Assembly: GCF_007990755.1 (NCBI RefSeq)
Contig: NZ_BJXA01000033.1
Span: 25,701 to 89,700, forward strand
Direction: 5' to 3'
DNA length: 64,000 nucleotides
From: Nocardia ninae NBRC 108245
GTDB taxonomy: Bacteria; Actinomycetota; Actinomycetes; Mycobacteriales; Mycobacteriaceae
Positions 8,229 to 20,780 of this stretch are shown piece by piece. Both the position numbers and the translations under genes were made by a program. The notes below the pieces were generated by a model, which was not told the DNA's origin, made no database searches, and worked only from the letters and a program-made list of their open reading frames with translations. Within the stretch, counting starts at the first letter, position 1. The number at the start of each line of letters is the position of its first letter.

Positions 8229-8987
8229 ATGAGCAATGCACAGCGGATCGCGATTGTCACCGGCGCCGCGCGCGGCATCGGCGCGGCTGTCGCGCGTCGA
8301 CTGGCTGCCGACGGAATGGCGGTCGCCGTGCTGGATCTGGATGAAACCGCTTGCGGCGCAGTGGTAGCCGAGATTGAGAAGGCCGGCGGGCGGGCCCTCG
8401 CGGCCGGTGCGGACGTAGCCGACGAGGCAGCCGTGGAGCAGGCCGTGGAACGCGTCGCCGCCGAGCTCGGCGCGCCGAATGTGCTGGTCAACAATGCGGG
8501 TGTGCTGCGCGACAACCTGCTGTTCAAGATGTCCGTCGATGACTGGGACACGGTCATGAACGTGCACCTGCGGGGTTCGTTCCTGATGTCGCGCGCGGTG
8601 CAGCGGCACATGATCGAGCAGAAGTGGGGCCGCATCGTCAGCCTGTCCAGCACCTCCGCGCTCGGTAACCGCGGTCAGGCCAATTACGCTGCGGCCAAGG
8701 CCGGTTTGCAGGGCTTCACCAAGACGCTGGCGTTCGAGCTGGGCAAGTTCGGTGTCACCGCGAACGCCGTCGCTCCGGGTTTCATCGAGACCGATATGAC
8801 GGCGGCCACCGCGGCGCGGATGGGCGTCCCCTTCGAGGATTTCAAAAAGGCGGTGGTGGCGACGATTCCGGTCGCCCGTGCCGGGCAGCCCGAGGACATC
8901 GCGCACACCATCTCGTTCCTCACCAGCGAAGGCGCGGGATTCGTCTCCGGCCAAGTGATCTACGTGGCCGGCGGCCCCAAGAACTGA
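8229..8987 (+). CDS. SDR-family 3-oxoacyl-ACP/CoA reductase (FabG-like)
   Basis: 252-residue short-chain dehydrogenase; would interconvert 3-oxoacyl and 3-hydroxyacyl thioesters with NAD(P)H. The cofactor loop TGAARGIG is at residues 11-18, NNAG at about 88-91, and the catalytic Ser-Tyr-Lys set at about Ser140, Tyr153 (QANYAAAK) and Lys157. The C-terminal part has the SDR pattern PGFIETDM. ATG 8229 has GAGGAG 8 nt upstream. First gene of a tight operon with MaoC hydratase (21 nt downstream), acyl-CoA dehydrogenase and MDR reductase, so it probably serves fatty-acyl or related thioester breakdown rather than bulk fatty acid synthesis. Confidence 0.92.
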   Translation: MSNAQRIAIVTGAARGIGAAVARRLAADGMAVAVLDLDETACGAVVAEIEKAGGRALAAGADVADEAAVEQAVERVAAELGAPNVLVNNAGVLRDNLLFKMSVDDWDTVMNVHLRGSFLMSRAVQRHMIEQKWGRIVSLSSTSALGNRGQANYAAAKAGLQGFTKTLAFELGKFGVTANAVAPGFIETDMTAATAARMGVPFEDFKKAVVATIPVARAGQPEDIAHTISFLTSEGAGFVSGQVIYVAGGPKN

Positions 8988-9008
8988 ATCGCCGAAGGAG
9001 CCATGGCA

Positions 9009-9461
9009 ATGCGGACATTCGATGGTTTGGACGACCTGGCGACAGCGGTCGGCACCCATCTCGGTTACAGCGGGTGGCATACCGTCACCCAGGAGCAGAT
9101 CGATCGTTTCGCGGAAGCGACCGGAGACCATCAGTGGATCCACGTCGACCCGGTGAAGGCGGCCGCCGGACCCTTCGGCACGACGGTGGCGCACGGGTTC
9201 CTCACCTTGTCGCTGCTGCCGATGCTGGCCCGTGAGATCTATCGGGTCGACGGCCTGTCGATGGGGATCAACTACGGCACCAACAAGGTTCGGTTTCCCA
9301 CACCGGTCCCGGTCGGTTCCCGGCTGCGGGCGGGCGTCGAGCTGGTCTCGCTCACGGCGGCGAAGCTCGGGTACCAGGCGGTGAGCTCGGTGACCGTCGA
9401 GATCGAGGGCGCGAGTAAACCGGCCTGCGTGGCCGAGAGCGTCGCGATTCTGGTGCCGTGA
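9009..9461 (+). CDS. MaoC-family (R)-enoyl-CoA hydratase
   Basis: About 150 residues, single hot-dog domain. The hydratase-2 motif is present as [14 protein letters not shown] (about residues 35-48), with the catalytic Asp and His pair. It would hydrate trans-2-enoyl-CoA to (R)-3-hydroxyacyl-CoA, next to the SDR and acyl-CoA dehydrogenase steps of the same operon. Two ATGs, 6 nt apart, follow GAAGGAG. I prefer 9009 (8-nt spacing) over 9003 (2-nt spacing). It ends 32 bp before the acyl-CoA dehydrogenase start. Confidence 0.9.
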   Translation: MRTFDGLDDLATAVGTHLGYSGWHTVTQEQIDRFAEATGDHQWIHVDPVKAAAGPFGTTVAHGFLTLSLLPMLAREIYRVDGLSMGINYGTNKVRFPTPVPVGSRLRAGVELVSLTAAKLGYQAVSSVTVEIEGASKPACVAESVAILVP

Positions 9462-9493
9462 ACCCGCATGACGAACAACGATCAGGAGTAGAG

Positions 9494-10717
9494 ATGTTCG
9501 AGCTCTCGGACCGGGCCCGCCGAATTCGCGACGATCTGCTGGCCTTCATGGACGAGCAGATCTATCCCGCGGAACCGATCTTCCACGCGCAGATGACGGA
9601 ATCCGGTGACCCGCACTACCATCCGCCGATTCTCGAGGAACTCAAGACCGAGGCCAAGAAGCGTGGCTTGTGGAACCTCTTCCACCCGCATCCGGAGTGG
9701 GGTCCCGGCCTGACCAACTCCGAATACGCGCCGCTGGCCGAGATCATGGGCCGGAGTGCACATCTGGCGCCGGAGGCGACCAACTGTAGCGCCCCCGACA
9801 CCGGCAACATGGAGGTGCTGACGCTGTTCGGCACCGAGGAGCACAAGCGGGAATGGCTGGCGCCGCTGCTGGCAGGCGAGATCCGATCGGCCTTCGCCAT
9901 GACCGAACCCGCGGTCGCGAGTTCGGATGCCACCAATATCCAGTTGCGAATGGACCGCGACGGAGACGACTACGTGCTCAACGGCCGCAAGTGGTGGACA
10001 TCCAATGCGCTGCACAAGAATTGCCAAGTGCTCATCGTCATGGGCAAGACCGACGTCGACGCGCAAGTGCATCGCCAGCAGAGCATGATGGTGGTCCCGC
10101 TCGATACGCCCGGCGTCACCGTGGTGCGCGGGCTGTCGGTGTTCGGCTATCAGGATCGAGAAGGCCACGCGGAGGTGGTGTTCGACAACGTCCGGGTGCC
10201 GCGCACCGCGTTGCTGGCCGGCGAAGGCGACGGATTCATGATCAGCCAGGCCCGGCTCGGCCCCGGCCGCATCCATCACTGCATGCGCGCCGTCGGCATG
10301 GCGGAGCGAGCCCTCGACCTGATGATCGATCGAGCACAAGCCCGCACAACCTTCGGGGAGCCCGTGGCCAACCGGGCCAATATCCAGGACTGGATCGCGG
10401 AGTCGCGCATCGAGATCGAGATGACCCGGCTGCTGATCTTGAAGACCGCGTATCTGATGGACACGGTCGGCAACAAGAACGCGCGCACCGAGATCGCCGC
10501 CATCAAGGTCGCCGCACCGCAGATGGCGTTGAAGGTGATCGACCGGGCCATCCAGGTACACGGCGGCGGTGGCGTCTCCGACGACTTCCCGCTGGCCAGC
10601 ATGTACGCGCACGTGCGAACGCTGCGATTGGCCGACGGTCCGGACGAGGTGCACAAACGCACCATCGCGCAGCGGGAACTGCGCCGCCGGGATCCGTCCT
10701 GGGGCCGGAAAGCCTGA
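9494..10717 (+). CDS. Acyl-CoA dehydrogenase
   Basis: 407-residue FAD acyl-CoA dehydrogenase resembling the ACAD10/11 type. The middle domain has [16 protein letters not shown] (flavin/substrate loop). The C-terminal helical domain has the family signature [16 protein letters not shown] (about residue 353) and [13 protein letters not shown] near the end. It would oxidise acyl-CoA to 2-enoyl-CoA, feeding the MaoC hydratase just upstream. ATG 9494 is preceded by CAGGAG at good spacing. The next gene starts 41 bp downstream on the same strand. Confidence 0.93.
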   Translation: MFELSDRARRIRDDLLAFMDEQIYPAEPIFHAQMTESGDPHYHPPILEELKTEAKKRGLWNLFHPHPEWGPGLTNSEYAPLAEIMGRSAHLAPEATNCSAPDTGNMEVLTLFGTEEHKREWLAPLLAGEIRSAFAMTEPAVASSDATNIQLRMDRDGDDYVLNGRKWWTSNALHKNCQVLIVMGKTDVDAQVHRQQSMMVVPLDTPGVTVVRGLSVFGYQDREGHAEVVFDNVRVPRTALLAGEGDGFMISQARLGPGRIHHCMRAVGMAERALDLMIDRAQARTTFGEPVANRANIQDWIAESRIEIEMTRLLILKTAYLMDTVGNKNARTEIAAIKVAAPQMALKVIDRAIQVHGGGGVSDDFPLASMYAHVRTLRLADGPDEVHKRTIAQRELRRRDPSWGRKA

Positions 10718-10758
10718 GCCGCACAGATGAATTCGACTACTTCCAGAAGGAGTTCGCC

Positions 10759-11760
10759 ATGACGAAAACCCAGCAGGTCCGGTTGGCCGAGCGGCCGACC
10801 GGGCTGCCCACCGCGGACACCTGGAACCTGACGACCACCGAACTGCCCGACCTCGGACCGGGCGAGATCCTGGTAAAGGTCAACTTCATCTCCCTGGATC
10901 CGGCAATGCGGGGCTGGCTCAACGATGTTCGCTCGTATCTGCCGCCGGTGGGTATCGGGGAGGTGATGCGATCCCTCGACATCGCCACGGTCGTCGAGTC
11001 GACGCACCCGGACTTCGCGGTCGGCGACACGGTCAGCGGCACCTTCGGTGTCACCGAGTACGCCATCAGCAACGGCCGCGGCGTGCAGCGAGTAGACCTG
11101 AACGCCGCCGCCGGCCCGACCTGGCTCGGCGTGCTCGGAATACCCGGCATGACAGCGTATTTCGGCCTGCTCGACGTCGGAAAACTCAGCGAAGGCGACG
11201 TCGTGCTGGTGTCGGCGGCCGCGGGTGCGGTCGGGAGTGTGGCCGGGCAGATCGCGAAAGCCAAGGGCGCCACCGTGATCGGCATCGCGGGCGGGCCGGA
11301 GAAATGCCGGATGCTCACCGAGGAGCTGGGTTTCGACGCGGCCATCGACTATCGCGCGGGCAATGTGCTGAAACAGCTGCGTGCAGTGGCCCCGGACGGC
11401 GTCGACATCTACTTCGACAATGTCGGCGGCGAGATCCTCGATGCCGCACTGGCCAACCTGCGCCGCGGCGCGCGCGTCGTGCTGTGCGGCGCGATCTCGG
11501 CCTACAACGAGCAGAAGCCGCCGCCGGGACCGTCGCGCTACATGTCGCTGCTGGTTTTCCGGGCCACCATGGCTGGGTTCGTGGTCTTCGACTACGCCGA
11601 CCGTTACCCCGAAGCCGGTGCGCAGCTGGCGCAGTGGCTGGCCGAAGGGCGGATCAAGAGCCGCGAACATGTGGTCGAAGGCGGGCTCGCCCGCTTCGGC
11701 GAGACCTTGAACATGCTGTTCACCGGTGCGAACACCGGCAAGCTCGTGCTGGCGGTCTGA
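10759..11760 (+). CDS. MDR-family NADP-dependent oxidoreductase
   Basis: 333-residue zinc-independent medium-chain reductase of the prostaglandin/curcumin reductase type. It begins QVRLAERPTGLPTADTWNL and contains the NADP loop AAAGAVGSVAGQIAKAKG (about residues 153-170). It probably reduces an alpha,beta-unsaturated carbonyl. No zinc-binding cysteine cluster is present, as expected for this group. ATG 10759 has GAAGGAG 8 nt upstream. Last enzyme gene of the operon; hairpins follow it before the TetR gene. Confidence 0.9.
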   Translation: MTKTQQVRLAERPTGLPTADTWNLTTTELPDLGPGEILVKVNFISLDPAMRGWLNDVRSYLPPVGIGEVMRSLDIATVVESTHPDFAVGDTVSGTFGVTEYAISNGRGVQRVDLNAAAGPTWLGVLGIPGMTAYFGLLDVGKLSEGDVVLVSAAAGAVGSVAGQIAKAKGATVIGIAGGPEKCRMLTEELGFDAAIDYRAGNVLKQLRAVAPDGVDIYFDNVGGEILDAALANLRRGARVVLCGAISAYNEQKPPPGPSRYMSLLVFRATMAGFVVFDYADRYPEAGAQLAQWLAEGRIKSREHVVEGGLARFGETLNMLFTGANTGKLVLAV

Positions 11761-11765
11761 ACCCG

Positions 11766-11825
11766 CTGCGCCCTGTCCCCCGTACCGGGGCAGGGTGCAG
11801 CACCTGCCAGGCTGCCCGGCAGGTG
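11766..11825 (+). terminator. Hairpin pair after the acyl-CoA operon
   Basis: Two stem-loops lie between the MDR reductase and the TetR gene. The first (11766-11798) pairs GCGCCCTGTCCCC with GGGGCAGGGTGC with a bulge. The second pairs CACCTGCC (11801-11808) perfectly with GGCAGGTG (11818-11825). There is no U-run, so they may only partly terminate. Confidence 0.45.
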
Positions 11826-11854
11826 ACGGCCCGAATGGATGGGAGACTTGTCAC

Positions 11855-12463
11855 GTGGTCGAATCAGAGGACCGCTCACGCGCGGACGAAACTCGGGCGC
11901 GGCTGCTGGACGCCGCCGTGGTTGCCTTCGCCGAACGCGGCTTCCACGGCTCCACGACCCGCGACATCACCTCGATCGCCGGCTTGAGCACGGCGGCGAT
12001 CTACGTGCACCATCGCTCCAAAGAAGAACTGCTGTACCAGATTTCGCGCACCGGCCACCTGGACACCCTGGCCCGCATCAAGGCCGCTCTCGCTTCTTCG
12101 ACGAACCCCCGCGAACAACTCATCGCCCTGGTGCGCGACTTCGCGATCCACCACGCCCGCGCCCACACCGTCGCCCGCATCATCAACTACGAACTCGCCG
12201 CGCTCAGCCCCGAGCACCAGCGCGAAATCAAGGACATCCGCCACATCATCGACGCCGAGGTCCGCACCCTGATCGAAAACGGCGTCGCCGAAGGCTTTTT
12301 CGACAACCCGAACCCACATATGGCCGCGGTCGCCATTCTGTCCCTCGGCATCGACCTCGCCCGCTGGTACCGCGACGACGGCGCCTGGACCCCCGAGGAC
12401 CTCGGCGACTACTACGTCGACCTGGCCCTGCGTATGGTCGGCGCCCGCCACCCCGATCAGTAA
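11855..12463 (+). CDS. TetR/AcrR-family transcriptional regulator
   Basis: 202-residue TetR regulator. The N-terminal helix-turn-helix reads TRDITSIAGLSTAAIYVHH (about residues 35-55), followed by KEELLYQI. The C-terminal ligand domain is typical in length. GTG 11855 is chosen because GGGAG lies 9 nt upstream and the HTH begins at the usual distance. It follows the acyl-CoA operon in the same direction, so it is a good candidate for the repressor acting at the palindrome at 8042-8059, with an acyl-CoA as possible ligand. Both are inferences. Confidence 0.9.
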   Translation: MVESEDRSRADETRARLLDAAVVAFAERGFHGSTTRDITSIAGLSTAAIYVHHRSKEELLYQISRTGHLDTLARIKAALASSTNPREQLIALVRDFAIHHARAHTVARIINYELAALSPEHQREIKDIRHIIDAEVRTLIENGVAEGFFDNPNPHMAAVAILSLGIDLARWYRDDGAWTPEDLGDYYVDLALRMVGARHPDQ

Positions 12464-12545
12464 GGGCGTCCCCTGCTGAACCGGTCAGCCGAATTGCTCG
12501 GCAGCGCTGATCGACTCGCGTGACACGGCCGCCGACCCGCAACGG

Positions 12546-15122
<2,577 letters not shown>

Positions 15123-15456
15123 GGACCTAGGCTAGCCGCAAACGCCCCTTCCAGACCATCCGCAACACTGGTATCGCAGGTCTCACGAGTGCCGAACTGT
15201 GCGGATGCCCAGGTCGCCGCCGATCCAGGGCGGCGTGATCAATCCCCCGCTCAGAGCCGCTTCCGCGTGTCGCAGAGCCGATCGTGCATGCTTCCCGCGG
15301 CCCACCGAGCTCCGCACAGACCGCAGACTGCGATGGGAGACGCTGCGACTGAGCAATTGTCTGCGGAACGGTCCGTGCGACTGGGATCGACCGTGTGCAC
15401 TGGATCTCGGGCTGGCGGAAGTTCAGATTTCGGCCGATACGACTGCTCAACGAGGG
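15123..15456. other. Intergenic region, no gene seen
   Basis: 334 bp between ftsK and the DinB-like gene, both read leftward. I see no credible ORF, RNA or strong hairpin. The left end holds the presumed ftsK -10 hexamer (reverse complement of 15129-15134). Confidence 0.5.
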
Positions 15457-16080
15457 TCAGACGGAACGGTCCAACCCCAATACCCTGCGAATATCCTCGG
15501 GTTCGCCGGTGCTCTCGATGAGGACCTCGTCCCGGCCGAACGCGTGCAGCAGCAGCTCCGACGGCTTACCTTTCAACGTCACCTCGCCGCCCGGCTTCGA
15601 GCGCACAACCGCCCGTTTGCCGTCCGGCGTCGCCAGCACCACCGTCACCGGCGATTTGCGGTAGGACCGCCGGGCCATCCGGCTGACCAGGGGCCAGTAC
15701 TTGTCCTCGTCGGCCTGCGCGAGCTCACGCGGCGCCCAGCCGGGAGTGCCGCGGCGCACGTCTTCGTGGTGGACGAACATCTCGGTCAGGTTCACGAGCG
15801 CGTCGAGCGGGCGCAGCGGCGACCACCACGGCGGCCCGGTCCGGACCTGCTCCAGCAGCTCGGGGAACGGCCGGCTCGCCACCTTCGCCTGCACCCCTTC
15901 GAGATACCCGGCCAGCGGCTTCAGCATGATGCCCGGCGAGGCGTCGAACCGTCGCTCGCGAACCACCAAGTGCGCGGCCAGGTCTCGCACCGTCCACGTG
16001 CCACAGAGGGTCGGCGCCTCCGGCCCGACGGCCGTCATCGTCTCGACGAGCTGCTGACGTTCCCGCTGCGCGATGCTCAC
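15457..16080 (-). CDS. TIGR03085-type metal-binding protein (DinB / maleylpyruvate-isomerase-like fold)
   Basis: 207-residue member of the actinobacterial mycothiol-dependent maleylpyruvate isomerase-like superfamily. The N-terminal helix bundle holds TLCGTWTVRDLAAHLVVRE and later MFVHHEDVRRG; the histidines are the presumed metal ligands. Members are thiol-dependent transferases or isomerases; substrate unknown. GTG 16080 (reads VSIAQRERQQLVETM) matches the usual start of the family. The hexamer TATGTT lies 6 nt upstream, which suggests leaderless expression. Longer upstream reading is low-quality Arg/Cys sequence, so rejected. Confidence 0.8.
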   Translation of the reverse strand: MSIAQRERQQLVETMTAVGPEAPTLCGTWTVRDLAAHLVVRERRFDASPGIMLKPLAGYLEGVQAKVASRPFPELLEQVRTGPPWWSPLRPLDALVNLTEMFVHHEDVRRGTPGWAPRELAQADEDKYWPLVSRMARRSYRKSPVTVVLATPDGKRAVVRSKPGGEVTLKGKPSELLLHAFGRDEVLIESTGEPEDIRRVLGLDRSV

Positions 16081-16237
16081 ACCCTGAACATACCCACCGA
16101 GACGCACGCAGCGACCTCGGCACACCTGATTCGCACGGGATTTCAGCATCCCCCAGAAACGAGGCCCCGAATTCTTGGGTAGCGCAATGAGTGTTCGCTA
16201 TGTACCTTGTCACTCGGTCCATCGGGTCGTGGGCCTC

Positions 16238-16642
16238 ATGAACAAGAAGGGCAAATTCCCTGTGAAGAAGTTTGTTACTGGTGCGGCCATTGTGGCCGCC
16301 GCTAGTTGTGCGCTGGCTATCAGCGCGCCTACCGCTCAAGCCAAGGCGTACAACTACGGCGCGATCGCGCTGTCCACGTCCACCGGGCTGATCGGCTACT
16401 CCTACGACTACCCGGATTCCTCGTCCGCACAGGCGCGGGCCGTGCGCAGCTGCGGGGCGAACGACTGCGAGACGGTGGTCTGGTTCGCCAATGGCTGTGG
16501 GGCAGTGTCCTATTCCAATCGCACCGGCAACTACAGCTGGGCCTACGCCGCCTCCCGTGGTCGTGCACAGAGTAAAGCGTTGTCTCTCAACAACTCCGAC
16601 GCCTACATCGTGCACTGGAACTGCACATCCAACCACGGCTGA
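16238..16642 (+). CDS. Secreted DUF4189 domain protein
   Basis: About 134 residues. A lysine-rich n-region and hydrophobic core end in APTAQA-KA, a normal signal-peptidase site, so the product is secreted. The mature part fits DUF4189: YGAIALSTSTGLIGYSYDY, then paired cysteines (SCGANDCETVVWF and NGCGAVSYS) and a final Cys, probably forming disulfides. Function unknown. Start is uncertain: ATG 16238, or GTG 16262 (reads MKKFVTGAAIVAAAS) with AGAAGG about 10 nt upstream. Such small secreted proteins are common in Nocardia. The next gene, an exported lipoprotein, starts 29 bp downstream. Confidence 0.82.
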   Translation: MNKKGKFPVKKFVTGAAIVAAASCALAISAPTAQAKAYNYGAIALSTSTGLIGYSYDYPDSSSAQARAVRSCGANDCETVVWFANGCGAVSYSNRTGNYSWAYAASRGRAQSKALSLNNSDAYIVHWNCTSNHG

Positions 16643-16671
16643 CGTCCGCGCATCGATTCAGGGGAAACATC

Positions 16672-17232
16672 GTGAAACACCGCACCTTCCGGACCGCCGT
16701 GGCCATCGTGCTGACCGCCGCCGCTGCCACTCTCACCGCCTGCGCTTCCGGCGACAAGGAATCCGCCACGCCGAGCACCACCGCCGATGCCGCCAAGGAA
16801 GCCGGTGAACTCCAGGGCGGCAGCGACAAGGGTGAGAAGGAGACCGGCTCCGCGCCGACCACTCCGTCCTCGCCGGTGCTGGCCAAGCCGTCCACGCAGC
16901 AGCTGAACGACCGCCTGACCAAGGCGTTCGATCCCAATGTGCCCAACCAGGAGAAGATCAGCTGGATCCAAGCCGCTGAGCAGGATCCGTACCTGGTCGC
17001 CAACCTCGTCGACGCCGCCAAGAAGCAGGGCGTCCAGGTGGAGATCACCAAGGTCGGCGAGCCGGCGGACGGCAAGCTGAAGGCCGATGCCAAGGTCACC
17101 ATCAACGGCACCCCGGTCGACGACGCGTTCGTCTCCTTCGTCTCCGAAGGCGGCGAGTGGAAGGTCGACCACACCTTCGCGTGCAACATCGTCAAGAGCG
17201 CGAAGATCGAATCCGCGGCCTGCCAGGAATGA
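16672..17232 (+). CDS. MTB12-like low-molecular-weight antigen lipoprotein
   Basis: 186 residues with a lipoprotein signal (TAAAATLTAC lipobox) and a Ser/Thr/Pro/Lys linker (about residues 25-70). The C-terminal domain reads LNDRLTKAFDPNVPNQEKISW and ends FACNIVKSAKIESAACQE, like the mycobacterial Cfp2/MTB12 fold (cystatin/NTF2-like). Exported, membrane-anchored, function unknown. GTG 16672 follows GGGGAAA. It is probably co-expressed with the DUF4189 gene upstream and ends at a strong bidirectional terminator. Confidence 0.82.
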   Translation: MKHRTFRTAVAIVLTAAAATLTACASGDKESATPSTTADAAKEAGELQGGSDKGEKETGSAPTTPSSPVLAKPSTQQLNDRLTKAFDPNVPNQEKISWIQAAEQDPYLVANLVDAAKKQGVQVEITKVGEPADGKLKADAKVTINGTPVDDAFVSFVSEGGEWKVDHTFACNIVKSAKIESAACQE

Positions 17233-17315
17233 GCCGGTCCGCCTGACGCGGGTGCGCCGGCGCTCCTGCAAAGGATGAACCAGCACCCCCGTCAAGGATC
17301 GACCAGCACAGCCGA

Positions 17316-17347
17316 AAAGCGCCGGATGCCAAGGCATCCGGCGCTTT
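17316..17347. terminator. Bidirectional intrinsic terminator
   Basis: Perfect 15-bp stem, AAAGCGCCGGATGCC (17316-17330) with GGCATCCGGCGCTTT (17333-17347) and a 2-nt nominal loop. It has A/T tracts at both ends. It serves the MTB12-like gene on the + strand and rnj on the - strand. Confidence 0.9.
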
Positions 17348-17360
17348 CGCTATCCGAGAA

Positions 17361-19484
17361 TCAGACCCCGATAACAGTCGGCACGATCATCGGGCGACGA
17401 CGGTAGGTGTCGGCGACCCAGCGGCCCACGACGCGCCGCACACTCTGCGCGATCCGATGAATGTCGGTGACACCCTCGGTAGCCAGCCGCAGCAGTTCCG
17501 CCTCGACCAGCTCGGCCGCGTCGGTGAGCGCGCCGGGATCGTCGGAGAACCCGCGCCCGCTGACCTCCGGCGCACTGACGGCCTTGCCGGTGGTCTCGTC
17601 GATCGCGACGGTGATCGAGATGAACCCGCCCTCGCCGAGCACCAGGCGGTCCGACAGCGTCGACTCGCCGACGTCACCGACCGAGAGGCCGTCGACGTAC
17701 ACGTGCCCGACCGGCACCCGCCCGACGATCGAGGCGATCCCGTCGACCAGGTCCACCACGACGCCGTCCTCGGCGAGCATGACCCGGTCCTCGGGCACCC
17801 CGGTCGCGATGGCGAGCGCGGCGTTGGCACGCAGGTGCCGCCATTCGCCGTGCACCGGCATCGCATTGGTGGGCCGCACCGCGTTGTACAGGTACAGCAG
17901 CTCACCGGCGGACGCGTGCCCGGAGACGTGCACCTTGGCGTTCTGCTGGGTGATCACCGTGGCGCCGAGCCTGGCCAGGCCGTTCACCACCGCGAACACC
18001 GAGTTCTCGTTGCCGGGGATGAGCGAGGAGGCCAGCACCACCAGATCGTCCTCGCGGATGTTGATCTGGCGGTGATCGCCGCGGGCCATCCTGGACAGCG
18101 CCGAGAGCGGCTCGCCCTGCGAACCGGTCGAGATCAGCACCAGCCGGTCGCCGGGCAGCGTCGCGGCCTGATCGAGGTCGACGACCACGCTCTCCGGCAC
18201 CGTCAGATAACCGAGGTCCTGCGCGATCTGCATGTTGCGCACCATCGACCGGCCGACGAAGCAGATCCGCCTGCCGTACTTCTGCGCGACGTCGACCACT
18301 TGCTGGATGCGATGCACATGGCTGGCGAAGGAGGCGACGATCACGCGGTTGCGCGCCTTGCCGATCACCGTGTCGAGCACGCCGCCGATCTCGCGTTCCG
18401 GCGTGACGAAGCCGGGAACCTCGGCATTGGTCGAGTCCACCAGGAACAGGTCGACACCCTCGTCGCCGAGCCGGGAGAAACCGGCCAGGTCGGTGAGGCG
18501 ACCGTCCAGCGGCAGCTGGTCGAGCTTGATGTCGCCGGTGTGCAGCACGACGCCGGCCGGGGTGCGGATGGCGACCGCGAGCGCGTCCGGGATCGAGTGG
18601 TTGACGGCGAAGTACTCGCAGTCGAACGGGCCGTGCGTGGTGTGCTGGCCCTCGATGACCTCGATCAGCTTCGGCTGCTGGCGGTGCTCACGGCACTTCG
18701 CCGCGACCAGCGCGAGGGTGAACTTGGAGCCGACGACCGGGATGTCGGAGCGCAGCCGCAGCAGGAACGGGATCGCGCCGATATGGTCCTCGTGGCCGTG
18801 CGTGAGCACCACCGCGACGACGTCGTTGATCCGGTGCTCGATGGGGCGGAAGTCGGGCAGGATCAGGTCGACGCCGGGCTGCTGGTCCTCCGGGAACAGC
18901 ACGCCGCAGTCGACGATGAGCAGCTTGCCGCCGTACTCGAAAACGGTCATGTTGCGGCCGATTTCGCCGATGCCGCCGAGGGCGAAGACGCGCAGGCCGT
19001 TCTTGGCCAGCTTCGGCGGGGCGCCCAGGCGATCGTGGGCCAGGGCGGCGGCGCGCGGATCCGGTTGCGGCGCGGACTGTTCGGCGCGGCCCCGGCCGGA
19101 CTGCTGGCGGCCACGGCCGGATTTCCGGGCCTGCTGGTTGTTCTGCGGCGCTTCGGCGCGGGCAGGCGACTTCTTCGCCGGTGCGGACTTCTTCGCCGCG
19201 GGCGCCTTCCTCGGCTGCGAGGTCTGCGCCGCGGCCTGGTCGGCTTGCGCGGTTACCTCGGTCTGCACGACGACGACCTCTGATTGCACCGTGACATCCG
19301 GCTGGGCAGCGGTATTCGGCTGCGCGCCAGCGGTGGACGGTGCTGCGGCAGTGGATGGGGCCGCGGCTTCGGGCTGTGCCGAAGGCTTTTCGGTACGCGC
19401 GGGCTGCTCGATCGGAGCAGGCGGCGGCGGACCCGCGGTGCGGGTCGCGGTACGGCGGGGCCGACGGGCCACTGGTTCTGTCAT
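17361..19484 (-). CDS. rnj: Ribonuclease J
   Basis: 707-residue RNase J, a 5'-3' exo- and endoribonuclease in mRNA decay and rRNA maturation. Residues 1-150 form an unstructured Ala/Pro/Gln/Lys-rich extension, longer than in Firmicutes but usual in actinobacteria. The metallo-beta-lactamase core has the zinc motif HGHEDHIGAIPF (about residue 226) and a later HVSGHASAGEL (beta-CASP region). The C-terminal domain is complete. It sits 172 bp after dapA on the same strand, the order known from mycobacteria. ATG 19484 gives MTEPVARRPRRTATR. Confidence 0.95.
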   Translation of the reverse strand: MTEPVARRPRRTATRTAGPPPPAPIEQPARTEKPSAQPEAAAPSTAAAPSTAGAQPNTAAQPDVTVQSEVVVVQTEVTAQADQAAAQTSQPRKAPAAKKSAPAKKSPARAEAPQNNQQARKSGRGRQQSGRGRAEQSAPQPDPRAAALAHDRLGAPPKLAKNGLRVFALGGIGEIGRNMTVFEYGGKLLIVDCGVLFPEDQQPGVDLILPDFRPIEHRINDVVAVVLTHGHEDHIGAIPFLLRLRSDIPVVGSKFTLALVAAKCREHRQQPKLIEVIEGQHTTHGPFDCEYFAVNHSIPDALAVAIRTPAGVVLHTGDIKLDQLPLDGRLTDLAGFSRLGDEGVDLFLVDSTNAEVPGFVTPEREIGGVLDTVIGKARNRVIVASFASHVHRIQQVVDVAQKYGRRICFVGRSMVRNMQIAQDLGYLTVPESVVVDLDQAATLPGDRLVLISTGSQGEPLSALSRMARGDHRQINIREDDLVVLASSLIPGNENSVFAVVNGLARLGATVITQQNAKVHVSGHASAGELLYLYNAVRPTNAMPVHGEWRHLRANAALAIATGVPEDRVMLAEDGVVVDLVDGIASIVGRVPVGHVYVDGLSVGDVGESTLSDRLVLGEGGFISITVAIDETTGKAVSAPEVSGRGFSDDPGALTDAAELVEAELLRLATEGVTDIHRIAQSVRRVVGRWVADTYRRRPMIVPTVIGV

Positions 19485-19610
19485 GCCTGCACCTCGCTGC
19501 GGCTAGGTTCCGGCCGGACAAGGGTCGCGGTGCCGAAGATTCGGTCACCGCGCTTCCTCATGGGCACCTCGATGACGCTCGTTGCCGTCATGCGTGAGGC
19601 GCACGCGCTG

Positions 19611-19655
19611 GTGATTCGTTCGCTCCGCTGTGTGGTGATTCGCTTGCTCCGCTCT
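19611..19655. repeat. Short direct repeat between dapA and rnj
   Basis: GTGATTCGTTCGCTCCGCT (from 19611) is repeated as GTGATTCGCTTGCTCCGCT (from 19635), period 24 bp, two differences. No function is evident. Confidence 0.4.
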
Positions 19656-19656
19656 C

Positions 19657-20628
<972 letters not shown>

Positions 20629-20727
20629 TCATGGTCAGAAAGGCTACCCGGTCGAGGGAACGCCCTCGACACCGTCGCCACCGAACGGACCGGCCGGTTG
20701 TCCGGGTCGAGGCCCTTCGGGCGGCGA

Positions 20728-20780
20728 TGATGTCATGCCTGTCCTTGCGTGACATCAAAAATGGCGTCATGCTGATGTCA
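20728..20780. promoter_or_regulatory. Three phased TGATGTCA operator boxes
   Basis: TGATGTCA at 20728-20735, its reverse complement TGACATCA at 20750-20757, and TGATGTCA again at 20773-20780. Spacing is 22 and 23 bp, about two helical turns. The last box ends on the first base of the start codon of the next gene. This layout fits cooperative autoregulation by a ribbon-helix-helix protein. Confidence 0.6.

Noticed and set aside
17457-19283. 608-residue + strand ORF over rnj
   Set aside because: Shadow of the high-GC rnj reading frame; His/Arg-rich with no start signal.
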